A stretch of 64,000 nt of DNA from assembly GCA_000310025.1 (NCBI GenBank), contig FN648938.1:451315-515314 (forward strand), in the 5' to 3' direction. The position numbers and the translations under genes were made by a program. The stretch is from Ectocarpus siliculosus (taxonomy: Eukaryota > Sar > Phaeophyceae > Ectocarpales > Ectocarpaceae). Below are positions 13,732 to 24,987 of this stretch, in pieces; positions within the stretch are counted from its first letter, which is position 1; each line of letters opens with the position of its first letter. The notes beneath the pieces are model-generated. The model did no database searches and had not been told where the DNA came from. It saw nothing but the letters and a program-made list of their open reading frames with translations.

Positions 13732-14752
13732 ATGGCCGGCAAAGGCACGAGTGCGGACATTCACTTAGGCCGTATCTCCAAAGACCTTCCCGAGAGCACA
13801 GGTGTAAACCACCACTCCGTCACACAATGCCTGCGGTTACCGCCCGTCCCGCTCTCGCCCCTCAACTGTTCGATCGCTAGCCTCGATAGCAACAGCAACA
13901 GCGGCGGCCTTGCCCCGTCCACAACCATCGCGCCCACCCCCTCCGACGCGGGCGGCAGCCGTAGTAGCTCCATCGTTGGCGCCGGCATCGGCTATGGCTA
14001 CGGCGGCAAGTGGTTTCGAGGCTAGCTATGGCGACCACGCCGAACCTTCGGCCCCACCGTGCTCCCCGCAGGACCGAGCCGTCGCGGGAGCGGTACAGTA
14101 CCGCCGCAGCAGCCACCACCGAGGGCATCGGCGCTCCCGAGAAAACGCGCGAGACGACTTGACTTCCTCGCGTTCGGCGCCCGAGGGCGCCGTGGGGGCC
14201 GCTTCGGCCCCGCTGTGCCCTCCGCGGGAACGAGCGGCCGTGGGAGCGGTACCGCCGCACTACCTACCGCCGAGGGTGGCGTCGCTACCTACCGATAAAC
14301 ACGCGAGACGGCCTGACGTCCTCGCGTTCGGCTCCTGTGGGCGCCGCGAGGGGTGCCTCTGCCTCGTCATGCCCTCCGCGGGACCGACCGTCGCGGGAGC
14401 GGCACAGAGTGGCAACGGCCACCACATAGGCGGAGGGCGGCGCTCCCAATGACCCTGGACGACCAGTAACCTGGTGCCGACACCATCGACGGTGCTGCCT
14501 TCGATGAATATATAGAGACCAGGAGGAATGCCAGTTGCCGCCACTGACGAAGGACGGCCAGTGACTGCCGCCGGAGAGGATGACGACGGCCAGGTCGATG
14601 TGCCCGACGAGGCGTATAGGACAGTGGCCTGGGCGGCCGCCACCGCCGGGGGCTCAATTCAGCGGGGTTTCGGCGAAAGACGGGAAGCGGTGCTTAGACA
14701 GCGCATCCAAGGATATGTCTATGTGCTTGTGGAAACCACTCTCAGAGGTACG
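13732..14752 (+). CDS. Possible plus-strand gene, GC-rich, strand uncertain
   Basis: An ATG at 13732 opens a Ser/Gly/Pro-rich frame (MAGKGTSADIHLGRISKDL) that closes at 14025. A second coding-like segment at 14528-14748 (VDVPDEAYRTVAWAAATAGG, ending VYVLVETTLR) finishes at a consensus donor (CAGAG then GTACGTGG). Between them lies a tandem repeat with GC-rich frames open on both strands, so strand choice rests mainly on the first ATG and the donor. I do not recognise a family. It could be an unannotated gene or a degenerate repeat element. Confidence 0.3.
14038..14430. repeat. About 160-bp GC-rich tandem repeat, roughly 2.5 copies
   Basis: Three consecutive stretches share the same order of blocks: a CGGCCCC start, a CCGCGGGA-type core followed by CGGGAGCGG, an ACGCGAGACG block, and CTCGCGTTCGGC. 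The third copy is truncated. The copies differ by scattered substitutions and small indels, so the duplication is not recent. Confidence 0.7.
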
Positions 14753-17186
14753 TGGCAACACTGCTGCCCCTGTTTGGATGCCGTGTTACACGATGCACGT
14801 CCTCTGGAGTGTTTGTTGGTGGAACAACGGAAAAGGATGCTGCGTTGACTCTTGTCTGGTGTCGGTTGTCCTTTGATAACTTCCCTCTGTTTTGGTGGCA
14901 GCCGCGATGCTTCTGCACACCATTTTCTGGGTGCACCCCACGGGGAATAGACTGGTAGCCACCGCAGCAACTTACGGCGATATCACGTCGAAATGTCCTC
15001 GCGTTCTGTTGTGCTACGGGTATGAACAGGACGTCGCAACGGACTGTATTTAGCATGGCGCAGAAAATGACCATCGGACCGGGGCCTGTGATGGCCGAGG
15101 GACCACGGCACACTTTCTCCTTCGTCTCTTGGTCGAAATGGTCTTCACCCGGGAGGAGGTGCGTCCAATGGCACGCCTGACGGTTTCCCACGGGCAGCGG
15201 CCGTTTTGGTCGAAGTCCTGCACGCCGCTGCATCCACTACAGAGTGTACCCATGATACGTGCGTGTGAGTCGTCATGCACTGAATTTAGGAGGACCCGAG
15301 CAGCAGCGGCCTCAAACCACGTAGCCTAGCACGATCCTCCATGATGCCTGTGAGCTTTCGTTGGTACTTTATTGTGTTGGTGCCCTCACGTACTGCTGTA
15401 GAGGGATACTATTCGCTGTAATTCGGGCCGCGCACGCGACAAAACGTGTTTTTTTTTTCTTGCGTGTCGTCTTTTGCTTGCTGAAGGAGGCGTCCTTGCA
15501 CGTACATGTAAGGGACTATGAGACAGGGCGCTTACCCACGTGCAACCACATTCTCGTGCTGCTCCCAGAATATATGTTGTCATCCTGTATTGGAGCAACA
15601 ATTTGTGCATGAGCATTGTATTAGCTCTTCATGAAAGTTTTGAGTTTTCATTGGACATATACTTATGTATGGCGTCGTTGTCAGGTGTTAAAATACTTGA
15701 GAAGGGGGATCAGGATCCCAGCCCAGCCCTCGCACTCGTCATGTGAGCTCTGACAGGAGTTGGTCAAATAGGATAAAGCACAACACATCAAACCGCAAGG
15801 CGGTATGTATCTACCTCGAAGAGAGCAGAGGACCTGCTCTGCTCCCTTTCAGTTCTTTGTTCCTCCACAACCCCGCCCCACCCCTAACCGTGGAAATAAC
15901 CAGCAGGAGTTGACCCTGCTGCTCGAGAAGGTCCCCGAGATTCTCGAAGTTTCCACACGAGGAGGCACCCAGAGCCCTCGACACGATGGCCTTGCTCCAT
16001 GGCCTCCGTGGTTTGCATGAAAGCCACTGCTGGCATAAAGGTGACCTACCGCAGCGCATACGTGATGAGATTCTTTAAGCCATGTGTATCCAAAAGAAAA
16101 TGGTAACTCGCGACTTGTTGACAAGTTCGTGTATTTTGGTCCTTACCAAGCGCGCACTTCGTTTATTTTTTGTCAACACCGAGCAAAATGCTCACCCCTG
16201 TTTTACCAACGACACACACACGGACAGGTTACATGGACGCGGCTCCGCTTCGAGACCGAGCAAGCGGAAGCCTCTGGCAGGCGGATGACGAAGATCCTGG
16301 ACCGCCACACGGCGATCCTACATTTCCCGATGTCCTCCGCCCTAGCCGAGGCCTCGACGGGGCTGCTCAGTCCTCCCACTAAACGCCTCTCGCCCGGTGC
16401 CGCAGGGTGTACGCGTTTCGGCTCAGGAAGGGGCGCCAAACAAGCTGATCTTCGCTGGCCCGGGGAAGCACGCTTCACAGGGTGGTGGTGGTGGTGGTGG
16501 TGGTGGTGGTGCGTCGAGTAGGCGTATGACTGGCGGAAGCGGCGATGGTGTGCCCTTCGAGATGAGATTTTTTGTGCGCAGACGGTCGCAACAGTCGAGG
16601 CGCCTCGGTCAGCAGAGGTGAGAACTGGCGATGGTGCCCGTGGAATGCTTGGAAGTTTTTTTTTGCGCTCGCCGGGTTTCTACCGTTGGTCTGATGGCGA
16701 GTGGGAGTGTCTTCTTTTGGCGTGCCGTCTCCGGCATCTGCCGTCTCGCACATGATTTTGATCGCGCAAGACGCATGCTCACACCTCTGACTAGCCAACT
16801 TCTTCTTTCGCCCACTCTCTCTCACTCAACGTGACGAGAACGCCTCGTGACCCGCCGTTCCAACCTCGAGTCAACCGCAACACAGGTCTCCCCGTACTAC
16901 GTGATTCCCAGCGGAGCAGGCCACGCAAGTGTCGCCGCCACCACCCGGTTACGCTGATGCCGTCATCGCCAAACTAGAAGAAGTGGCAACAACACACTGG
17001 CGGAGGTAGCGGCGGCGGGAGCAGAAGTAACCGGCATGCCCTCAACGCCGGGCTGGAGTCGGCCGCGCCACCCTCCTACGGGGCAGCGGCGGGAAGTCCT
17101 TCTCCATCGACACCCTGTGCGGTACTGCGCGACACTGGCGCCGCCGGGCCGAGGGATGCACAACTGCTGTAGATTTGCTTTCGGTA
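14753..17186. other. No confident gene; weak coding-like segments
   Basis: Short coding-like pieces occur without a consistent exon chain. A small open frame at 15055-15177 on plus starts MAQKMTIGPGPVMAEGPRH. A segment at 15,900-16,020 reads QELTLLLEKVPEILEVSTRG on plus but is equally open on minus. A segment at 16,230-16,480 reads TKILDRHTAILHFPMSSALA on plus. They may be exons of one undetected gene or chance. Confidence 0.3.
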
Positions 17187-17467
17187 TTATAGCCGTGTGC
17201 GAGAAAGAGTTTCTTGGTCGACCACGGCGAACGGCGGCTTCTTTTGCCGCTGACCAGTGAACTGTGTTGTTGTTGTCGAGCTTGGGCTCCAAACGACGCA
17301 CCCTATTATCGTATCACGGTTGTGCACCCCCCCCCCCCCCCCCCCCCCCGGGGAGCAGCTCGGCGCCCCCACTGTGCCAACCGCCCGCGACCGGGTTAGG
17401 GGTCGGGGTCCGGGTAAGAATTCCACCCAAACCCCCGGTTGTACCCCTCCCTGGTGGGTTCCTGGCC
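17187..17467. repeat. Left copy of the sequence flanking the assembly gap
   Basis: This is the same sequence as the stretch to the right of the N run, with matching blocks in the same order: GCGAGAAAGAG, GACCACGGCGAACGGCGG, GGCTCCAAACGACGCACCC, a long C tract, GAGCAGCTCGGCGC, and GGGTTAGG. Similarity is high at the shared blocks. This copy is clean before the C tract and looks degraded after it. Confidence 0.85.
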
Positions 17468-17567
17468 NNNNNNNNNNNNNNNNNNNNNNNNNNNNNNNNN
17501 NNNNNNNNNNNNNNNNNNNNNNNNNNNNNNNNNNNNNNNNNNNNNNNNNNNNNNNNNNNNNNNNNNN
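17468..17567. other. Assembly gap, 100 N
   Basis: Exactly 100 undetermined bases, a conventional placeholder for a gap of unknown size. The flanks are duplicates of each other, so the true gap may be zero or negative. Confidence 0.98.
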
Positions 17568-17850
17568 AAAAAAAGCCGGGGGCGAGAAAGAGGGCCTGGG
17601 GCGACCACGGCGAACGGCGGCCCGTGAGGCCGCGGACCAGAGAACGGGGGGGAGGCGGCCGAGCGAGGGCTCCAAACGACGCACCCAAAAAGCGAAACAC
17701 GAAGGCGCCCCCCCCCCCCCCCCCCCCTCGCCGTGTGAGCAGCTCGGCGCTCCGACTGTGCAATCGGCCAGCGACGGGCTTAGGGTTCGGGTTCGGGTTA
17801 GGATTTCGACCATATCACCTGTTTGTACCCTTCCTTGTTGGTTTCTTGCT
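17568..17850. repeat. Right copy of the sequence flanking the assembly gap
   Basis: Counterpart of the left copy. Here the part before the C tract looks degraded (G-rich substitutions) and the part after it looks clean. That is the mirror image of the left copy and fits two poor-quality contig ends meeting at a homopolymer. Confidence 0.85.
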
Positions 17851-20159
17851 CTGTTCAGTTGCTTTGAGTTTGGCTTGTTTGTCTTGGACTGTGTTGCTGG
17901 CACCCACGCAACGTGATCGTTCAGACAGCCATTTGCTTCTTCTGGCACGACTCCCGCTCCGGCCAGCACCCTCCTCGTGTTACTAGTGTGTCTCTGCCAC
18001 CTTCTTGTGCCCCGTATCACACTTTTCTATCCTTCCTTTTGAGATTCTGAGGTGTGCGAGTGACAGCTGGCTCTGTCCCCTTCCTCTCGAACAAACAGAT
18101 CAGAGAGGGGGCTCGTTGTTTGAGACGGAGGCCGCTATGTTTTGGAGTTTGATCGAGATGTCTATTGTTGCGCGTTTTATCTGTGCGTTTTTTCTTAGAA
18201 ATTAAACGCGAATATGCTGTTTCTACTGCAATCAACTTTTACCCGCGAACCGAATTCTTAGTGTTAATGCTGCTTTTTTTTCTGCTGAAGCCGAATGGAG
18301 GACGAAAAGATTTGTTGCGACGGCACGATCGGATGGATTGGGTTGTAATCCCGGAGAGACGTTGCAGCAGGCGCGCGGGCTGTTTCCGGAAAACACTATC
18401 AAGTTGCTAAAATTAAGTTGGAGTCTATGTCGTTTCTCACATCGGTTACCTCATTTGGTGGGTTTAATGCTCCATGCACAACAAATTTGTTCGTCCTTCA
18501 CGTTTTGTGCGATAAATTTTGAAAGAAACAGAATGGAACTGTGAAACAACGATGATGATATTCATTCGTGATCGCCTCTTCGAGCTACGTCGACAGCTTC
18601 GGCGTTTTTTTGTTTTGAGGAAATTCACCAAGTTTGGCCAAAACATGATCCACGGGACCCCTTTTATCACCACGGAACCCCTATGTAACCACGGTGCCCC
18701 CAAAATATCACCACGGAGCCCCCTCTGAGATTTCCCCCACATCGGTATCACTTGTTGTTGTGTAATAGCTATCAAATGACTAAAACTCTCCCCTTTTGTC
18801 TTCGCTCTCAGTTCGTGGACGTGACGACTCACGGAGGCCTGAGTTGTATTCCTTTGTCTTCTCTCTCTCTCTCCCTCTGTCTCTCGAGCTGATGTCTCGA
18901 GACCGGGTCTTAATTGGCTTGATTGGAGCTCCGATTTACGTACAAACGGTCGCAATGCGTTCGAATATCACGACGGTACGTGGTACGAACGACAAAAAAA
19001 GTGGACAAGTATACACACACGTGATACGTTGACAGTAGTGGACAGTGTTCACAGGGTTCTTCAACTTTGTTCACGGGGTGTGTGTGTGTGTGTGTGTGTG
19101 TGACTGAAAACCAGGTGCTTGATAGACAGGCCTCGACCGCGAGAACGCCTCTTCTCTAAAGAAACGTAGTAGTAACTGTTGCCCGTTCGTTGAAGCTGTT
19201 CGGCCTATCTATCTCCTGACGGTTCGGAAAATTTATCATATTTATTTGGCATGTCCATAAGTCCATACACACAAGTTGCCATAACACTTACCACACAGTT
19301 GTTGTGCTCTGCATAATAAATAAACATTTGGCGACAAAACAAAAATATTATCGCTTTTCTCGCGAACAATAGTTTTTCTCGACAAAACAGAAAAATCGCT
19401 TGCTACGGGGATTGATGAAAGGAATCGTTTGCCTGGACTCTATCGGCTAGCTGGCTGGCTGGATCTCGTGTTAAAAGCTTTCAAGTTGTTGGTGTCCCGG
19501 ATCCGGGGGTTTTGGTCGATATCTTCATCAGTAAATAAATTCGAAAAAGATAAAACACAAAAAACCGCTTACAGCGAAATGAAATGCCGAGATAATCTAT
19601 TCAAATCATTTGAGATATTATATTCGAAATCGACAAACAACACCATACGTACACAGTTCACCCAAATACAATAAAGAAAGCAACCAAGATTATCCGCTTT
19701 CATTAATCAAGAAGAGGGAGACAACAACCGGAACAAAAACCTACTTATTAAGTAGCTGAGTAGAGAGCAACAATCACCACCTGTGCTGCGCCTGGAGACA
19801 GGGCGTTTGTTTGCCGGTGGTGGTGTCTTCGGATTTAAATTTCGAAACAACCACACACCCCCCTACCCGAGAAAAGTGTGCACCTTGGTGCTGGGGAAAT
19901 AATAATGGAAAAAATGTAGCGTTCAGAAGGAAAGCGTTGTTTGTGGAATGCGTTTGCTGAATTCGAAAGAAAGAAGGGGACGGGCGCTGAGCGTCCCCTG
20001 TGTGCAAAGTCTTCAGTCTTCTTGTGCGCCCGCGTCTCGTGGAAGAGAACGCTAGTGCAGTCAAACAAACAGTTGAGGAAGCGAGAGGAAGAAGCGTGGA
20101 AGTTAGGGCCTTGATCGATTTTAGGACTGCGCTCGACCAACAGCAAGGAACAACGAGTC
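17851..20159. other. AT-richer gene-free stretch before the retroelement
   Basis: No exon was found. A short near-repeat of an ATCACCACGGA/CCCC motif occurs at about 18,650-18,725, and a TG run at 19,079-19,103. From about 19,200 the base composition becomes AT-rich. The 5' terminus of the DIRS-like element may lie here, but I could not locate a terminal repeat by eye. Confidence 0.4.
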
Positions 20160-22376
20160 TTGCGTCATCGTAGCCCGCCCCACGTCGGGTCATCATCGAT
20201 TCCCAATGGCCAAGGGCGCAGTGAAACACAGCGAAAAAATGTAGCGAGGTGGCACGAGGACAGAGCAACACTCGGAAAAACAAACCTCGAACAACCACAG
20301 AGAGAACGAATTATGTATCAGCTAGCAGAGGTTTGCACGCAAATGATGCGAGACAACCTTGGTTCGGTAGGGAAGGTAGCACGGTCGCTCGGCGGAACCC
20401 TGGTTACACCACCGGTAGACCCGAACCACGTCAGACAATATTTCGGGGACCTAAAAGGTTTTCCACAGATCGAAGAGCTGGTGACAATCGTTACTGGAGA
20501 GGTACCCGTGATTACCCCCCCGTCCAAAGCCGACCTTGCAAGCGCACTGAACTACGGAAACCACCGGTCGGCTGTTGAGCACCTACCAGTCATTTGAAAA
20601 AATTCGCGGAGGACGTACGTAGAGAGAGATGGCTCGATATTCATAAATCGGCGGCGTATGAACTCCCAAACCTGCGCGTGTCGCCGTTGGGGGCGGTCGT
20701 TAACCACACGGTTAGGATAATCAACGACTTGTCTTTCGACGCTGACAACAAAGGAGTAAAAGGAGGACTCAACGCTGACACAGACGTCGACAGTGTACCC
20801 CCTAGCCTCTGCGCCGAAGCCTTGCCAAATTTCCTTTCGGAGCTAGTTAGCCTGCGAGCCAAAAACCCAAAGCTCCGCATCCTCATGTCAACGACGGACG
20901 TCAACGACGCCTATCGCAACGTTCGAGTAGAACCTGAGCAAGCACACAACTTCAGCTACGTAGTCGACGACCTCGTCGTCATCGATTTCCGCCTGACTTT
21001 CGGATGGACCGGCTCACCGGCACATTTCGGAGTTATGGCATCCGCGGCTGAACACTCGCACTGTAATACCAATCTCGACAACGTGCAGTTGCTGCCCGAA
21101 GGAGTAAACATGATGAAGCACGTGAGAATCGTCGAACCGTGGGAGGAAGGCGACCCTACGCCCGTGCCGGCTGACGCCACAGTTCACGCCACAAAAGGAG
21201 GCGATCGGTCGAGCAATTTCATGTCAGTCGTTTATGTAGATGATCACGGCCTCCTGAGAACCCAGCAATCGGCCGACGACTTGTCAGCGCTTACTGTGTC
21301 CGCGTCTTTAGCATCAGACTACGATCGCTTGTTCGGCCCGGGAGAACCGGGGAAGACTCCTATACTCGCGCCGAAGAATAGTTCGAACTGGGACACGCAG
21401 CTTGAATTCTTAGGGTTCGTCATCGACTCGCACGAGCTAAAAATCTCTTTGACGACGAAGAAAGCAGAGGCGATAAAAAAACAGCCCTAGAACTCGACTG
21501 GCCGCGCCACAAGCGTGAAGCGACAGCGCAAGAAGTGTTTCGCATAGCCGGGAAGCTGTGGAACCTCACGTTCGTGGTCCGGGCCGGAAAGTACTTCGTC
21601 TGGAGGTTGTTGAGACTCATAGGACTCCACAGTAAACACACGAGAAACTGTAGCCACGTTGTAGAACTAGGGAGAGAGTTCCACGACGACCTGGATTTCT
21701 TCAGGTGGGCAATCGAACACGAATTGCTCACAGCTGGAGAGTCGCTGAACGCCCCGTGCTACGGTGTCGTAAAACGCCAGCCAAAACGACTTTATCTATC
21801 TGACGCTAGTTTCGACGCCATTGGCGGCTTCTGTCCAGAGAAAAGGGTGTTTTGGAGATACGACTTGCCCTTGGACTTCGCGACCGAACTGAAACAAAAG
21901 GCCGCGCGCCGGGAGACCTGCAGCGTCACGATCGATCTACTCGAACTCGTGGGCATGGTAATGACCGCCTGGGTAATGCATAGTCGCAGGGGATCGCCCA
22001 CAAAATAACGACGACCCTGTCTTGATGCGCGGTGACAACATGGCGGCCGTCACGTGGTCAAACCGGCGCGGCGAGGGCCAGAGACAAACGCGCGTGTCTG
22101 ATGATGAGAATGCTAGGACGACTCGAGATTTCGGGAGAGTGGAGGTACGAGGCAAAACACATCCCGGGCGTACAAAACACGCTCGCGGACGGGATCTCTC
22201 GATGGCCGAGGTCGGAACTAGCCGATAGGGTCCGACAGTTCACCAACACAAACGATTGGCGCGAGATACCACTCGGTTCACGCGGAGAAAAAGTGTGTTC
22301 CTTCGTATTGCAGAAAAAGAACCTACAACCCCGTCACGATCGAACGTTATGGAATCTAATGATGACACCTCACTAA
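20160..22376 (+). pseudogene. DIRS reverse transcriptase-RNase H polyprotein, frameshifted
   Basis: The RT core at 20594-21490 contains VNDAYRNVRV, LTFGWTGSPAHFGV and the catalytic box VVYVDDHG. The RNase H at about 21,780-22,210 shows its four acidic positions in LYLSDASFD, DLLELVGM, RGDNMAAV and NTLADGISR. An upstream piece (20160-20597) is in another frame from RT. Further breaks lie at a 7-A run near 21,474-21,480, at a GGGG run near 21,990, and near 22,090. Each leaves the next block readable in a different frame, as expected for an ageing element rather than programmed shifting. The break positions are seen in the sequence; the decay interpretation is inference. Confidence 0.85.
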
Positions 22377-23527
22377 ACATAATCGACCAAACAACCCCCG
22401 TGACCTCCAACGTTTCCTCGAACCCTCCGCTTACGGACGCTTCAGGAACAGGGCAGGAAGGAGGGGGGATGAGCACGGAAGTCGCGCGGTTGGTGGATAC
22501 TTTAGTGAGCGCGTCGATCGGGGGAAGCACGCACAAGGTGTATGCCGCGAAGTGGAAGACTTGGTTGGAATTTATGAAACACAAGGGCAAAGAACCATGG
22601 TTGAATTCGATGGACGAGTCCGAGATGATCTCGCTCCTCTTCGAATTTATGACGTGTCGTTTGTTTTCGCTCAACAACCAGAAGTCCACAGTTCGGGGAT
22701 ACCTTGCGGCTATCAAGTTTTACCATAAGCTATGTACGGGGTGGGAGCCTCCCACGTCGCACTGTATGATTACGGCGGCAGGGAAAGGGATTGATCGCAT
22801 TCGAGGGATGACGGGCAAGCAAACGCAAGCGAGGTTGCCCCTCACGTGGTCGATGTTGTCGCAAGGCTACCACACGGTTGCGAGCGCTCCGGATGGAGGA
22901 AACGTTTTCTGGTTAGGACTGACGCTGTCGTATTTTCTCCCGTGCCGAGCTTCGGAATTGTTCGCGTACGCGAACGGCCTCGTCCATCCAGATTTTTGTT
23001 TGACGCGTGACTGCTTGAGGTTCTTTCAAGGAGACTTTCAAGTGGAGACTGACGATAGAGCGCGCGCGGATTCAGTCAGGATTCATTTCGTAGCGTCAAA
23101 AGCAGATCAGAATCGAGAGGGATGCACGATTACACGCACCCGCAGCCCGAGGTCGGAGGAATCTGGTAGGGCGCCTTTCGGAGCCTTGGAAGCGATCGTG
23201 GAGCTCCTGAACGTACACCCGAGCCTTCCCGGACGGGTCCCTTTGATGACGAGGATGGGTGCATCTGGGTGGAAGGTGGTTACTCGTATGGAAGCTGTAG
23301 TCGCGCTGAGGAGGATGGTTGCTTGTGCTGGGAAGGATCCGGCACAGTACGCATTGCACTCGGGTCGCATTGGTGGCGCCACGTAATTAACCGCGCAAGG
23401 CGTGTCGGACTTACAGATTCAGCGGGCAGGGCGCTGGAAGTCGCGAGCGTTCATGGTGTACGTAAGGGAAGCGGGAGAAGGAGCAGAAGCGGGTTCCGTG
23501 GGACTTACAGGAGGAAGAAGAGAGTAA
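22349..23527 (+). pseudogene. DIRS tyrosine recombinase with premature stop
   Basis: The frame starts at ATG 22349 (MESNDDTSLNIIDQ), overlapping the end of the pol frame as usual for DIRS elements. The N-terminal core-binding part includes THKVYAAKWKTWLEFM. The catalytic part has the first arginine in LPCRASEL and the H-x-x-R box in LHSGRIGGAT. A TAA at 23384-23386 follows immediately. The same frame then continues through IQRAGRWKS and FMVYVRE, which holds the catalytic tyrosine, to a TAA at 23525-23527. The protein is therefore cut just before its nucleophile. Apart from this single codon the frame is intact. Confidence 0.85.
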
Positions 23528-23880
23528 AAAACAGTACACTCAGCCTGCACAATGGCGTGGCTTTCAGATAGCTCGGAAGAGGCTATTCTCGTACCGGATT
23601 GGCTGAGTCGTGAATTCGAGTATGGTATAGGGACATCGTAGGGGCGGGACCCAGAAGAGTGGAGGTACAGTTCGTCTACATGTGATCTATACATTGTCTC
23701 GGGTTTTCATCATTTGTCACGTAGAAGAAGATTAGAAAAATAATGCCAGAATTCTTGAGCCTATAACAAATTGTTGTGCATGGACCACACTCCACCATAA
23801 TTTTCCTACTCTGGACTTGCTACTATATATATTGATTGTGGATTCTTTTGGATCCATACAATATCGATCGATCGTTCTCG

Positions 23881-24051
23881 ATGGACTCCGGAACGGCGGC
23901 GGCGGTGGTGGTGTTGTTCTTTCTTGTCTGCGAACTTTGGCATGCCGGTGGCGACCCTGCCCTGCGCACCCCTTTCTTTCCGTGCAACGAACCCCCTCCG
24001 CGGTCGCAGACTGGCTGGGTAGACAGACCGAGTACAGAAGTAGGACACTAA
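23881..24051 (+). CDS. Short ORF with a signal-peptide-like start
   Basis: ATG at 23881 encodes a short N-terminus, a hydrophobic run (AAAVVVLFFLVCEL) and a Pro/Arg-rich tail, ending at 24051. It could be a first exon of the ankyrin gene downstream or a chance frame. No donor site was identified with confidence. Confidence 0.25.
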   Translation: MDSGTAAAVVVLFFLVCELWHAGGDPALRTPFFPCNEPPPRSQTGWVDRPSTEVGH

Positions 24052-24130
24052 AGGGAAGCTCAAACGAAACCATCAAACACCGCCGGTGGTCGGTGTGTGC
24101 GCCGGTGGTCGGTGTGTGTGGTGTGTTTGC

Positions 24131-24987
24131 TGCAAAATAAATTTCAAACGGGGGATCGGCGAAAATAGGAAGACAAGGCTACCTACCGTTACAGTCCACG
24201 GAGCCGCGGGACTGTCAGATTCACCCGAGCGTGGATTCTTGCGGCGACGGAGAGCATACCGCTCTTTACCATGCTACATATAACAACCAGCGGGATGCTA
24301 TTGATGCACTAATCGAGGCCGGGGCGAACATCGACAACAAGGTCGATGGGCGGACACTTGTATCCATCGCCGTAGAGTTTGACCACCGCGAGGCAATGCT
24401 AGCCCTTTTGCGACATGGAGCTGACGTTAGCACCTCTTGTGATGGGGAAACGTTGTTGCACACCAGCTTTGCGTTAGCAAGGATCCCGGCCTAGAGTTCG
24501 TCGTGGATCTGCTGTTGCGATGGGGAGCGGACGAAACAGCCTTGGACGACGCCGGCCAGGCACCGGCCACGAAGCTCGACATTGTATTGCCTGATAGCTT
24601 CGACTGCCCCCTAGCTGAGATCGAGCGTGTACGGCTTTTGCTGGCCCGTGCGCCTGTCGACAGAGCTTGGGGCCGCCGTTGTTGGCTGGTCATGCTTCGT
24701 TCCCGCTCTACGAAGGCAAGGGCAAACGGTTTCGAGATCCGCGGTTCTCCGAGCGAAGCTGGTGGCCGAGAGGAGAGTAGTGTGAAAATTACTAAAACCG
24801 ATGGTGGTGCAGGGGATTCTCTTCACACAAATTCTGACAAGAACGGGTTGCATTGCAACGGCGGGGGTAAAACTAGAGTTATGTTGTTGGAGCTGGAGCC
24901 AAAGGTGCTGGGTTGAGCGACATCGTGTCGTTTCTGGTGGACGTTGAGGCGCAGGACGTATTCCGCACGGTCGTGGGCTTCTTGTGA
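24131..24987 (+). pseudogene. Ankyrin-repeat protein gene, two frameshifts
   Basis: The first frame (to 24494) carries ankyrin repeats: EHTALYHATYNNQRDAIDAL, LIEAGANIDNK, MLALLRHGADVST, TLLHTSFALA. The next repeat (FVVDLLLRWGADETALDDAG) is in a different frame from about 24,480, giving a stop at 24492-24494 between them. The second frame continues through VRLLLARAPVDRAWGRRCW to 24916. The C-terminal block DIVSFLVDVEAQDVFRTVVG lies in a third frame and ends at TGA 24985-24987. From memory, the DRAW-RRRCW and DVFRTVVGFL blocks recur in a large brown-algal ankyrin family. Either the copy is dead or the sequence has two small indel errors; introns at these points are unlikely because no splice signals fit. 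Confidence 0.75.

Larger units (their letters stand above)
20160..23527 (+). mobile_element. DIRS-like tyrosine-recombinase retroelement, degenerate
   Basis: The order is reverse transcriptase, RNase H and then an overlapping tyrosine recombinase frame, with no integrase or aspartic protease. That order is diagnostic of the DIRS order rather than LTR elements. The reading frame is broken at several points, so it is non-autonomous now. Terminal or split repeats were not found, so the limits given are those of the coding remains only. No gag-like frame was recognised upstream. Confidence 0.85.
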
